A stretch of DNA of 38,387 nucleotides from Clostridia bacterium (lineage in GTDB: Bacteria > Bacillota > Clostridia > Christensenellales > Aristaeellaceae), in contig JAFWES010000041.1 in NCBI GenBank assembly GCA_017512805.1, positions 1 to 38,387 on the forward strand, given 5' to 3'. Position numbers and translations under genes: made by a program. The number at the start of each line of letters is the position of its first letter. Within the stretch, counting starts at the first letter, position 1. Below are positions 16,418 through 24,868 of this stretch, in pieces. The notes below the pieces were generated by a model, which was not told the DNA's origin, ran no database searches, and saw only the letters and a list, made by a program, of their open reading frames with translations.

Positions 16418-17695
16418 ATGAGCAAATGCGCGATCGTAGGGATTAACTGGGGGGACGAAGGCAAGGGCCGGATGGTGGATCTGCTGACGGAGCAGTTTGA
16501 CGTGGTGATCCGTTATCAGGGCGGAGGCAATGCCGGCCATACGGTGGTAAACGAGCAGGGTAAATTCGCCCTGCATCTGCTCCCCAGCGGGATTTTTCGC
16601 CCGGGCGTGCTGAACGTGCTGGGCAACGGGGTGGCCCTGGATCTGGAAAACCTGTGGACAGAAATCGAGCAGGTCCGCGCCCAGGGGGTCAGCCTGACGC
16701 CGGAGAACCTGCGGATCAGCGAGAGAGCCTCCCTGCTCCTTCCCTGGCACCGGGAGCTGGACGGGCTGGAGGAAGCCCGGCTGAAGGATCGGGCGTATGG
16801 GTCCACCCGGCAGGGAATCGCGCCCTTTTATTCCGACAGATATCAGAAGAAGACCCTGCTGGCGGGGGAACTGTTCGACGAATCTGCGCTTCGGAGTCAC
16901 GTGGAGCAGCTGGTGGAGTGGAAAAACCTGGTATTAACCGGGATGTACGGGGCCAGGGCGGTGACGGCGCAGGAAGTGATGGACTGGCTGATCCGGTATG
17001 GAGAGAAGCTGAAGCCCTTCATCTGCGATACCACGAAGCTCCTGAAACGCAAGGAGCAGGAGGGAAAGCGCTTCCTCTTTGAGGCGCAGCTGGGATCCCT
17101 GCGGGATCTGGATTACGGAATCGTCCCCTATACCACGTCCTCCAATCCCATCGCAGCCTACGCGCCGGTGGGGTCCGGGATGCCCTGGGCGAAAATTGAC
17201 GAAATCATCGGGGTGGTCAAGGCCTATTCCACCTGCGTGGGTGAAGGGCCCTTCGTCTGTGAAATGTTCGGGGAAGAGGCGGAGAAACTGCGGGAAGCCG
17301 GGGCGGAATACGGCGCCAAGACGGGGCGGCCCCGCCGGGTGGGGCCCATTGACCTGGTGGCGACCCGCTATGGGGTGGAGATGCAGGGAGCCACCGGGAT
17401 CGCCCTGACGAAGCTGGACGTCCTCAGCGATATGGCGGAGATCCCGGTCTGCGAGCAATACGAACTGGACGGGGAACGGATCGACGATTTCCCCTTCCCC
17501 ACGAAGCTGGAGAAATGCAAGCCGGTTCTGAAGACCGTGCCCGGCTGGAAGAAAGACATTTCAGGCGCCCGGAAGTGGGAAGAGCTGCCGAAGGAAGCCC
17601 GGGACTATGTGGAAATGATCGAGAAGGCCGTGGGCTGCCCCATCATCTACGTGTCCGTAGGACCGGAGAGGGACGCATATATCGAAAGGAAATAA
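16418..17695 (+). CDS. purA: Adenylosuccinate synthase
   Basis: A 425-residue enzyme that joins IMP and aspartate with GTP to make adenylosuccinate, the first step from IMP to AMP. The P-loop and catalytic Asp are in NWGDEGKGR. The IMP-binding segment reads YQGGGNAGHT where E. coli has F-Q-G-G-N-N-A-G-H-T. The GSTRQGIAPFYSDRY and EAQLGSLRDLDYG segments, in place of GSTGRGIGPAY and EAQGTLLDIDHG, place it in the divergent PurA clade seen in many Clostridia. The catalytic Asp rules out the phage PurZ variant. It is followed after 6 bp by purB, so the two final AMP steps are one operon. Confidence 0.93.
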   Translation: MSKCAIVGINWGDEGKGRMVDLLTEQFDVVIRYQGGGNAGHTVVNEQGKFALHLLPSGIFRPGVLNVLGNGVALDLENLWTEIEQVRAQGVSLTPENLRISERASLLLPWHRELDGLEEARLKDRAYGSTRQGIAPFYSDRYQKKTLLAGELFDESALRSHVEQLVEWKNLVLTGMYGARAVTAQEVMDWLIRYGEKLKPFICDTTKLLKRKEQEGKRFLFEAQLGSLRDLDYGIVPYTTSSNPIAAYAPVGSGMPWAKIDEIIGVVKAYSTCVGEGPFVCEMFGEEAEKLREAGAEYGAKTGRPRRVGPIDLVATRYGVEMQGATGIALTKLDVLSDMAEIPVCEQYELDGERIDDFPFPTKLEKCKPVLKTVPGWKKDISGARKWEELPKEARDYVEMIEKAVGCPIIYVSVGPERDAYIERK

Positions 17696-17701
17696 AGCGC
17701 C

Positions 17702-19117
17702 ATGTATGACCAGTATGAATCTCCTCTCTCCTCGCGGTATGCCAGCCGGTACATGCTGGAGCTGTTCTCCGCGCGAACCAGGATTCGCACCTGGCGGAAG
17801 CTGTGGACGGAGCTGGCCCGGGCGGAAATGGAGATGGGCCTGCCCATTACGCAGGATCAGGTGAACGCCCTGGAAAAAAACATCGATCAGATTGATTTTG
17901 ACCTGGCTGCGAAGCGGGAGAAGGAAGTCCGGCACGATGTCATGGCGCATGTATATGCCTACGGACAGGCGGCGCCGGAGGCGGCGGGCATCATCCATCT
18001 GGGGGCGACCAGCTGTTATGTGACGGATAACGCGGATCTGATTCTGTACCGGGACGCCCTGCGGTATCTGCGGGGAGAACTGCTGAAGACCATGAGAAAC
18101 CTGGCGGACTTCGCCCGGGAATACAGGGCGGTGCCGACCCTGGGATATACCCATTATCAGCCGGCGCAGCTGGTGACGGTGGGAAAGCGGGCGGCCCTGT
18201 GGCTGCAGGATCTGGCGTCGGATCTGGAGGAGCTGGACTTCGTGCTTTCCGCCATTCCGTTCCTGGGGTGCCGGGGAGCGACGGGGACAGAGGCCAGCCT
18301 GATGGAGCTGTTTGAGGGGGATCAGGCCAAAATCGTGGAAATGAACCGGCGGCTGACGGAGCGGTTCGGCTTCACCCGCATGTGGGATGTATGCGGGCAG
18401 ACCTATCCCAGGAAGCTGGACAGCCGGATCCTGTCCTGTCTGAGCGCCATCGCGCAGAGCTGCTACCGGATGGGGAACGATTTGCGTCTCCTGCAGCATG
18501 ACAGGCAGGTGGAGGAGCCCTTCGAAAAGAATCAGATCGGTTCTTCCGCCATGCCTTACAAGCGCAATCCCATGCGCTGCGAGCGAATTTGCTCTTTGAG
18601 CCGGTATCTGATGGCGGACAGCATGAACGCCGCCATGACCGCCTCCACCCAATGGCTGGAGCGGACGCTGGACGACTCCGCCAACCGGCGGATCTCGCTG
18701 CCGGAGGGCTTCCTGTGCGCGGACGCCGTCCTGCGGCTGGCGCAGAACGTCACCGACGGGCTGCGGGTGAATGAGAAAATCATCGAACGGACCGTGATGG
18801 AATACCTGCCCTTTATCGCGACCGAGAACCTGATGATGGAAGCGGTGAAGAAGGGAGCGGACCGACAGGAAACCCATGAGGTGATCCGGAAGTGCTCCAT
18901 GCAGGCAACCGCCCGTATGAAGGAAGGCCTGGACTGCAACCTGCCGGCGCTGCTGGCCGCGGATCCGGCTTTTCACCTGACGGAGGAGGAGATCCGGGAG
19001 GGGCTTCAGCCGGCGAAGTATATCGGCCGATGCGCGGAGCAGGTAGAGGAGTATCTGAAGCGGCTGGAGCCGCTTTTGGCCGGCGTGGAGACCGGAAAAG
19101 CGGAAATCAGCGTTTGA
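17702..19117 (+). CDS. purB: Adenylosuccinate lyase
   Basis: A 471-residue member of the fumarase/aspartase superfamily. It removes fumarate from adenylosuccinate (to AMP) and from SAICAR in the main purine pathway. The family signature GSSAMPYKRNPMRCE is present, as are the conserved HLGATSCYVTDN and GYTHYQPAQ segments. Its length and the MYDQYESPLSSRYAS opening are of the longer type related to eukaryotic ADSL, rather than the 430-residue B. subtilis type. The ribosome site lies in the purA end, so the two are coupled. The downstream methyltransferase starts 55 bp on with no terminator between. Confidence 0.93.
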   Translation: MYDQYESPLSSRYASRYMLELFSARTRIRTWRKLWTELARAEMEMGLPITQDQVNALEKNIDQIDFDLAAKREKEVRHDVMAHVYAYGQAAPEAAGIIHLGATSCYVTDNADLILYRDALRYLRGELLKTMRNLADFAREYRAVPTLGYTHYQPAQLVTVGKRAALWLQDLASDLEELDFVLSAIPFLGCRGATGTEASLMELFEGDQAKIVEMNRRLTERFGFTRMWDVCGQTYPRKLDSRILSCLSAIAQSCYRMGNDLRLLQHDRQVEEPFEKNQIGSSAMPYKRNPMRCERICSLSRYLMADSMNAAMTASTQWLERTLDDSANRRISLPEGFLCADAVLRLAQNVTDGLRVNEKIIERTVMEYLPFIATENLMMEAVKKGADRQETHEVIRKCSMQATARMKEGLDCNLPALLAADPAFHLTEEEIREGLQPAKYIGRCAEQVEEYLKRLEPLLAGVETGKAEISV

Positions 19118-19172
19118 GAGAGCGGAGCGGCTGAAGCGCTGCCCCTGACGGACGACCGAATCGGAAAGAGAA

Positions 19173-20396
19173 ATGTATGAGCAGGTTTGGGTGAAAAAGA
19201 CCGTGTACGGCGACGGAGAGGATCAGCTTCTCCAGGGGGACGGCGCCCGGCTGCCCCGGGACATTTTGGACAGGGCGGGACAAATCCAGTGCGTCTATCT
19301 GGATCCCCCTTTCATGACGGGTAAAGCGTTCAGGCGGAAACGGCCCTGGGGCGAGGCAGGATGGAAGAGAGGGGCTCCCTGCCTGGATCTTTCCGGTTAC
19401 ACGGATCGGTTTCCGGACGAGGAGAGCTATCTGGAGATGCTGTCGGGGATGGTTTCCGCTTCCTGGGAAATGCTGAGGCCGGAAGGGGTGTTCTATCTGC
19501 ATCTGGACTGGCGGATGGCCGGGGAGATGCGGAATCTGTGCGATCAGGTTTTCGGGAAGGAGCGCTTTCTTAACGAGATCATCTGGAGCTACGAGAGCGG
19601 AGGGAGAAGCAAAAAAACCTTCTCCCGGAAGCATGACAATATCTTCCTGTACGCAAAGAGCGATCATTACCGCTTCGACATCACCCGGGTTCCCCTGCCT
19701 CGGGGGGAGAACCGGCAGAATCATATGGCGCGCAAGACGGACGAGGATGGACGAACCTATTCCAGCATCAAAGCCGGCGGGAAGGAATACCGGTATTATG
19801 ACGACGATCCCGTGTATCCCGGGGATGTGTGGAGCGATATCGGATTTTTGCAGCAGCGGGATCCGGAACGGACAGGGTATCTGACCCAGAAGCCGGAGAA
19901 ACTGCTGGAGCGGATGCTCAAGCCGGTGGTGGATCCCGGGGATTGGGTGGCGGACTTTTGCTGCGGCAGCGGCACCACGATGGCGGTGGCGGAGCGCCTG
20001 GGCTGCCATTATATCGGCGTGGATACAAACCCGGAATTCGCGGCCATTAGCCTGGCGCGGCTTCGGGGGGAGAATCTGACGGTCACCTGCGGCACGGCGA
20101 TGGACGGAAGGGAAGCGCATACCCATACTGACCCGGAGCGGAACCGGCTTTGGCTGGACGGACTGGAGCTGACAGGCGCCCCCTATCCGGAAATGGCAAA
20201 GGGCACTGACCTTATTGAAAGCTGGGAAGTGGGCAGGATTGAAAATGAGGTGTTTTACAGCCGGAAGCGGTTCCGGCGGTCCTTCAGGTATCCTGCCCTG
20301 ACGGACAACGTGAGCGTGGAGGACGGAAAGATGCCGGATCTGATGGTGACGGACGCGGCAGGCATCCGCCGGGCCTACCGATGGAGGAACCCATGA
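19173..20396 (+). CDS. Orphan DNA methyltransferase (N4/N6, beta-type order)
   Basis: A 407-residue DNA methyltransferase of the N6_N4_Mtase family. The catalytic motif IV is DPPF (residues 44-47), preceding the AdoMet-binding motif I DFCCGSGTT (261-269), the order of beta-class enzymes. Between them lie the EIIWSYESGG and TQKPEKLLERML segments typical of this family. The last 100 residues have no recognisable motif and may hold target recognition. DPPF is an unusual variant of DPPY/NPPY. No restriction enzyme is nearby, and the gene sits in a housekeeping operon with normal local composition. It may therefore be an epigenetic or regulatory methylase. The ribosome site is weak. Confidence 0.85.
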   Translation: MYEQVWVKKTVYGDGEDQLLQGDGARLPRDILDRAGQIQCVYLDPPFMTGKAFRRKRPWGEAGWKRGAPCLDLSGYTDRFPDEESYLEMLSGMVSASWEMLRPEGVFYLHLDWRMAGEMRNLCDQVFGKERFLNEIIWSYESGGRSKKTFSRKHDNIFLYAKSDHYRFDITRVPLPRGENRQNHMARKTDEDGRTYSSIKAGGKEYRYYDDDPVYPGDVWSDIGFLQQRDPERTGYLTQKPEKLLERMLKPVVDPGDWVADFCCGSGTTMAVAERLGCHYIGVDTNPEFAAISLARLRGENLTVTCGTAMDGREAHTHTDPERNRLWLDGLELTGAPYPEMAKGTDLIESWEVGRIENEVFYSRKRFRRSFRYPALTDNVSVEDGKMPDLMVTDAAGIRRAYRWRNP

Positions 20397-20887
20397 TCGC
20401 GCTGGAAGAGGCGAGAGGCCTGCTGGCGGAGGTGACGCCCCTGAAGACGGACTGCGGGCGGGTCTGCGGGGGAATATGCTGCCGGTCCATGGAAGGGGAA
20501 GAAACAGGAATGCTGCTTTTTCCCGGGGAAGAAGATTTTTACGAGGATCTGGATGGCTGGCGGATGCTGCCGGCCGGGCGGGATCTGCTGCTGATCTGCC
20601 CGGGGGAATGCGCTAGGGAGGATCGGCCGCTGAGCTGCCGGATGTTCCCGCTGATGCCCGTTCTCCGGGAGGACGGGAGCGTCGCGGTTCGGACGGACGA
20701 GCGGAGCCGGGCGGTATGTCCCCTGGCGAAACAGGGAAAGCGGGGGATGGACCCCGCTTTTGTGCAGGCGGTGCGGGAGGCCGGAGAACGGCTGATTCGG
20801 GAGAGCGCGCAGCGGGCTTTTCTGCGGAGACGGGCGGAAGAGCAGGAAGAGCTGAAGAGGCTGCGGAAAGCGCTGACCGGCGATTAA
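20393..20887 (+). CDS. Cys-rich YkgJ-like metal-binding protein
   Basis: A 164-residue cytoplasmic protein. The start at 20393 overlaps the methyltransferase stop in an ATGA, with GGAGG upstream; an earlier ATG at 20381 lacks a site. It has a Cys-rich N-terminal part: DCGRVCGGICCRS, then ICPGECAREDRPLSCRMFP, then VCPLA. This CxxxCC...C...C pattern resembles the YkgJ/UPF0153 family, thought to bind zinc or an iron-sulfur cluster. The C-terminal 50 residues are a charged helix. The function of the family is unknown. Tight overlap with the methyltransferase implies they are made together. Confidence 0.6.
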   Translation: MIALEEARGLLAEVTPLKTDCGRVCGGICCRSMEGEETGMLLFPGEEDFYEDLDGWRMLPAGRDLLLICPGECAREDRPLSCRMFPLMPVLREDGSVAVRTDERSRAVCPLAKQGKRGMDPAFVQAVREAGERLIRESAQRAFLRRRAEEQEELKRLRKALTGD

Positions 20888-20919
20888 CCGGATGAAGGGA
20901 AATACAGAGGATAACGAAC

Positions 20920-22701
20920 ATGCCAATGGACGGAATCACAGCCGGATTGATGGCCCGGGAGCTGAATCGGATGCTGGCGGGGGGGCGGATCGACCGGATC
21001 ACCCAGCCGGAGCGGGATACGGTGATCCTGGTGATTCGGGCGGGCAGCGAAAACAGAAACCTGCTGCTTTGCGCCTCGGCCCAGAACGCCAGATGCCATC
21101 TGACAGCGAGCCGCTTTGCCAACCCGCTGGAGCCGCCGGCGCTGTGCATGCTGATGCGCAAACAGCTGCTGGGCGGACGGGTGCTGGAAGTCCGGCAGGT
21201 GGCGGGGGACCGGATTATCCACATCGATATGGATACGGTCGGGGAGATGGGAGATCACGAGTCCCGCCGGCTGGTGCTGGAGATCATGGGGCGGCATTCC
21301 AACCTGATCCTTTTAAACGGCGAGGGGAAGATCCTGGAAGCCGCCCATCACGTGAACGCGGAGATGAGCCGGGTGCGCCAGGTGCAGCCCGGCATGATGT
21401 ACGCTCCGCCTCCGGGGCAGGACAGGCTGAATCCGGAAGAAATGACGGCGGAGGATCTTCTGGCAAAACTGAAGGAGCAGGAGGACCTGCCCTTTGAGAA
21501 AGCGCTGGCCGGGTCGGTCAGCGGGCTGAGCCAGGTCTCCGCCCGGGAGATCGCCCTGCGGGTTTTGGGAACGGGGGGCGCCTTTGGGAGCACGGAGGAG
21601 GAAAGGAGGGCGGTCTGCGAAAGGACCGTGGCCTTCTTCGCCCGCCTGCCGGAAATGACGGATCCCCGGGTTTTGCGGAACGAAGAGGGGGACGCGCTGG
21701 ATTTCTTTCCCTTCCCCTACCTGAGCCAGTGTCCGGACCGGCAGGAGCCCACCAGAACCCTGAGCCTGGCGATGGAAGCCTACTACGGTTCCCGGGATCA
21801 GCGGGACCGGCTGCGGCAGCGGAGCGCTTCCATGGTCCGGATGCTGAAAACCCAGGTGGAGCGGTGTGAGAAAAAGCTGAGCCTTCAGGAGGAGGAACTG
21901 GCTGGGGCGGCCCGGATGGAAGAATACCGGATCATGGGGGAAGTGCTCAACGCCAGCCTCTTCAACCTGAAAAAGGGAATGCGGGAGGCGGTGCTGCCCA
22001 ACTGGTACGATCCGGAAGGAGGAACCATCACGATTCCCCTGGACGAGCGGCTGACCCCCAGCCAGAACGCGCAGAAGTATTTTAAAAAGTATCAGAAGGC
22101 CCGTTCCGCCCGCATTTCCGCCCAGGAGCAGCGGGAAAAGACCCTGCAGGAACTGGATTATCTGGAGGGGATGCTGCTGGATGTGGAAAAATGCGTGGAA
22201 GAAAGCGAGCTCGAGGAGATCCGGGGGGAACTGGTCCGGACCGGATACATGAAGCGGGTCACCAACCGCCGGCAGCAGCGCGCCCTGCCGCAAAGCCGTC
22301 CCTACCGATACCTTTCGGGGGACGGGATTGAGATCCTGGTGGGGAAAAACGGCCCTCAAAACGACCGGATCACCGGAAGCGCCAAACCGGAGGAAATGTG
22401 GCTTCACGCAAAGGACATGCCGGGCAGCCATGTGATCATCCGATGCGAGGGAGACATCCCGACGGAAACCCTGAAGCAGGCGGCGATGCTGGCGGCCTGG
22501 TACAGCAAGGGGCAGCGGAGCAGCATGGTGCCCATTGACTATACCCGGCGGAAATATGTGAAAAAACCGTCTGGCGCCGCTCCGGGCAAGGTGATCTACA
22601 CGCACCAGAAAACGGCCTATATGACGGTGGAGGAGGCGGAGATTCGAAAGATGAAAGAGGAGAGGCTGACGGGCCGGGATGAGCCGGAGACCGGAAAATG
22701 A
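20920..22701 (+). CDS. rqcH: RqcH (NFACT family, ribosome quality control)
   Basis: A 593-residue Rqc2-family protein. It binds 50S subunits carrying stalled nascent chains and adds C-terminal alanine tails that mark them for proteolysis. The NFACT-N domain (about residues 1-220) includes CMLMRKQLLGGRV, the Asp97-Arg98 pair, and Glu121-Ile122 in EIMGRHSNLILL, residues at the same numbers as those known to matter in B. subtilis RqcH. A coiled-coil arm lies at about residues 290-430 and the NFACT-R domain (MWLHAKDMPGSHVIIR) at about 490-520. Its stop overlaps the next start in an ATGA. Degradation of alanine-tailed proteins by ClpXP or similar links it to the Clp genes further on. Confidence 0.9.
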   Translation: MPMDGITAGLMARELNRMLAGGRIDRITQPERDTVILVIRAGSENRNLLLCASAQNARCHLTASRFANPLEPPALCMLMRKQLLGGRVLEVRQVAGDRIIHIDMDTVGEMGDHESRRLVLEIMGRHSNLILLNGEGKILEAAHHVNAEMSRVRQVQPGMMYAPPPGQDRLNPEEMTAEDLLAKLKEQEDLPFEKALAGSVSGLSQVSAREIALRVLGTGGAFGSTEEERRAVCERTVAFFARLPEMTDPRVLRNEEGDALDFFPFPYLSQCPDRQEPTRTLSLAMEAYYGSRDQRDRLRQRSASMVRMLKTQVERCEKKLSLQEEELAGAARMEEYRIMGEVLNASLFNLKKGMREAVLPNWYDPEGGTITIPLDERLTPSQNAQKYFKKYQKARSARISAQEQREKTLQELDYLEGMLLDVEKCVEESELEEIRGELVRTGYMKRVTNRRQQRALPQSRPYRYLSGDGIEILVGKNGPQNDRITGSAKPEEMWLHAKDMPGSHVIIRCEGDIPTETLKQAAMLAAWYSKGQRSSMVPIDYTRRKYVKKPSGAAPGKVIYTHQKTAYMTVEEAEIRKMKEERLTGRDEPETGK

Positions 22702-23438
22702 GCGAAAAAGAGGAGCGCGTCCGGAAAAAAGGGAAGGAGTCGAAGGAATCGAAAGAATCCCGGAAGAGGGTGGAACAAAGAAGAGAAGCTCATTCCGGGA
22801 AGCATGCGGTGAATGAGCCGCCCAAACGTTCCGTGCTGGAGGAAGTGGGAAATGCCGTCACCCATGGAGTGGGCGCTTTGCTCTCCGTCGCCGGCATGGT
22901 TCTGCTGCTTCTGAAATCGGATACGGGTGTGAAGGCGGCCTCCAGCGTTATTTACGGCGTCTGCATGATCATCATGTTCCTGATGAGCTGCCTGTACCAT
23001 GCCTTTCGACACGGAACCCGGGTCAAGCGGCTGTGGCGGCGGTTCGACTATATTTCCATATATCTGCTGATCGGGGGAACCTTTACGCCGCTCTGGCTGA
23101 TCTACTGGGGAGACCGGACGGGGACCATCCTCTGCCTGATCCAATGGGGGCTGATCGCCGCCGGGTTGACCATGGTGGGGATCTTCGGCCCCGGGCGCCC
23201 CAAGGCCCTGCACATGGTCCTGTTTGTTGTGCTTGGATGGTGCGGACTGGTTTTCCTGCCCCGGATGATCCGGGACAATCCGAGCCTGTTCCGCCTGATT
23301 CTGGGGGGAGGAGTGATTTATACGCTGGGCATCATTCCTTTTGCCCTGAAAAAGCGGGGCTCCCATTTCCTGTGGCACTTCTTCGTGCTTTTTGGGGCCA
23401 TGGTTCAATGGATGGGTATCTACCTGTATGTTTACTGA
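22698..23438 (+). CDS. Hemolysin III / PAQR-family membrane protein
   Basis: A 246-residue protein with a highly charged N-terminal 45 residues (EKEERVRKKGKESKES), then seven predicted membrane segments. The hemolysin III motifs are VGNAVTHGVGALLS, SCLYHAF (with a conserved His) and HFLWHFFVLFGAMVQW (two His). In the PAQR superfamily these His and an Asp or Ser coordinate zinc. The function in bacteria is poorly known. The charged N-terminal extension is unusual and may be cytosolic. Its ATGA overlap with rqcH couples translation. Confidence 0.85.
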   Translation: MSEKEERVRKKGKESKESKESRKRVEQRREAHSGKHAVNEPPKRSVLEEVGNAVTHGVGALLSVAGMVLLLLKSDTGVKAASSVIYGVCMIIMFLMSCLYHAFRHGTRVKRLWRRFDYISIYLLIGGTFTPLWLIYWGDRTGTILCLIQWGLIAAGLTMVGIFGPGRPKALHMVLFVVLGWCGLVFLPRMIRDNPSLFRLILGGGVIYTLGIIPFALKKRGSHFLWHFFVLFGAMVQWMGIYLYVY

Positions 23439-23499
23439 CGGGCCGCGGAAAGAGAAAAAAGCGAGCGCGTCCATTGAGCGGGCATGGGCAGCCGGACGC

Positions 23500-23527
23500 T
23501 TGAAATTGCAGGGAATCATGCTATAAT
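23500..23527 (+). promoter_or_regulatory. Promoter of recA
   Basis: -35 TTGAAA (23500-23505), 16-bp spacer, -10 TATAAT (23522-23527). It gives a leader of about 135 bases. I find no LexA box of the CGAAC-N4-GTTCG type near it. Confidence 0.65.
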
Positions 23528-23668
23528 ACACGGGAACGGGACGGAGGATTCCCGGCGGAAAGGGAATACATTTTGTCCGCATATGCGATGCGGGAGCGAT
23601 CCATCTTCATCGAAACGGGCGGACGGACGGGAAAATGGTTTTTTACAGGAGAAAGAGAGGGCGCGAAA

Positions 23669-24823
23669 ATGGCAGCGAAGAAAGCGGCGAAATCGGAAAA
23701 GACGATTGTTATGACAGACGTGGCGGAAGAAAAGCGCAAGGCGCTGGAGCATGCCCTGACGGAACTGGACAAGCAATTCGGCAAAGGCTCCGTCATGAAG
23801 CTGGGGGCCGATTCGATTCACCGGGATATTCCGGTGATTCCCACCGGATGCCTGACGCTGGACGCGGCCCTGGGCGTAGGCGGCATTCCCCGGGGGCGGA
23901 TTGTGGAGATTTACGGGCCGGAATCCTCGGGGAAGACCACCGTGGCGCTGCACGTGGTGGCCGAAGCCCAGAAAGCGGGCGGGATCGCCGCCTTTGTGGA
24001 CGCGGAGCATGCCCTGGATCCGCAATACGCGCGGAAGCTGGGCGTCAATATTGAGGAGCTGTATGTTTCCCAGCCGGATACCGGCGAGCAGGCTCTGGAA
24101 ATTACCGAAGCCTTGGTTCGCTCCGGCGCGCTGGACGTGGTGGTTATCGACTCGGTGGCGGCGCTGGTTCCCAAGGCGGAAATCGACGGAGATATGGGGG
24201 AATCCTTTGTGGGCCTGCAGGCCCGGCTCATGAGCCAGGCGCTGCGGAAGCTGACCGGTGTGATCAACAAAACGGGCTGTGTGGCTATCTTTATCAATCA
24301 GCTGCGCGAAAAGGTAGGGGTCTTGTATGGGAACCCGGAAACCACTCCGGGCGGCCGGGCGCTGAAGTTTTATTCCTCCGTACGGCTGGATGTCAGGAAG
24401 GGGGAGCCCCTCAAAAACGGCAGCGAGATCATTGGCAACCGCACCAAGGTCAAGGTCGTCAAAAACAAGGTGGCGCCGCCCTTCCGGGTGGCGGAGTTCG
24501 ATATTGTTTACGGCGAGGGAATCAGCACGGAAGGGACGCTGCTGGATCTGGCCGTGGAAAAGGACATCATCCACAAGAGCGGAGCCTTTTTCAGCTATGG
24601 GGAGTTGCGGCTGGCGCAGGGGCGTGACAATGCCCGCTTATTCCTGAAACAGAATCCGGAGCTGACGGCGGAAATCGACAAAAAGCTGAGGGCGGAGCTC
24701 TTCGATAAGCCGGAGGGAGCCGACGAGGCGGCGCCGCTGGAGCCTCAGGAAGAGGAAGAGGACGATCTGGAGCTTCTGGAAGAGGAGCTGGATGAAGAGG
24801 GGCTGGAGGAAGAGAAAATGTGA
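23669..24823 (+). CDS. recA: Recombinase RecA
   Basis: A 384-residue RecA, the strand-exchange ATPase of recombination and the co-protease of the SOS response. The start at 23669 has GAGAGG 8 bases upstream and gives the usual N-terminus. Walker A is GPESSGKTT (83-91), Walker [11 protein letters not shown], and the L1/L2 region includes [19 protein letters not shown]. The C-terminal about 30 residues are strongly acidic (runs of Glu and Asp), a normal RecA feature that tunes DNA binding. It is single in its transcription unit and ends at a strong terminator shared with htpG. Confidence 0.96.
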   Translation: MAAKKAAKSEKTIVMTDVAEEKRKALEHALTELDKQFGKGSVMKLGADSIHRDIPVIPTGCLTLDAALGVGGIPRGRIVEIYGPESSGKTTVALHVVAEAQKAGGIAAFVDAEHALDPQYARKLGVNIEELYVSQPDTGEQALEITEALVRSGALDVVVIDSVAALVPKAEIDGDMGESFVGLQARLMSQALRKLTGVINKTGCVAIFINQLREKVGVLYGNPETTPGGRALKFYSSVRLDVRKGEPLKNGSEIIGNRTKVKVVKNKVAPPFRVAEFDIVYGEGISTEGTLLDLAVEKDIIHKSGAFFSYGELRLAQGRDNARLFLKQNPELTAEIDKKLRAELFDKPEGADEAAPLEPQEEEEDDLELLEEELDEEGLEEEKM

Positions 24824-24825
24824 AC

Positions 24826-24860
24826 AAAAAACCCCCGGGCAGAAGCCCGGGGGGGTTTTT
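24826..24860. terminator. Shared terminator of recA and htpG
   Basis: AAAAAACCCCCGGGC and its complement, around an AGAA loop, form a 14-15-bp stem with T-runs in both directions. It serves the convergent recA and htpG transcripts. Confidence 0.9.
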
Positions 24861-24868
24861 GGGAGATT

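Noticed and set aside
16418-17695. PurZ-type synthase for 2-aminoadenine DNA
   Set aside because: The catalytic Asp of NWGDEGKG is kept, which PurZ lacks, and purB with housekeeping genes follows.
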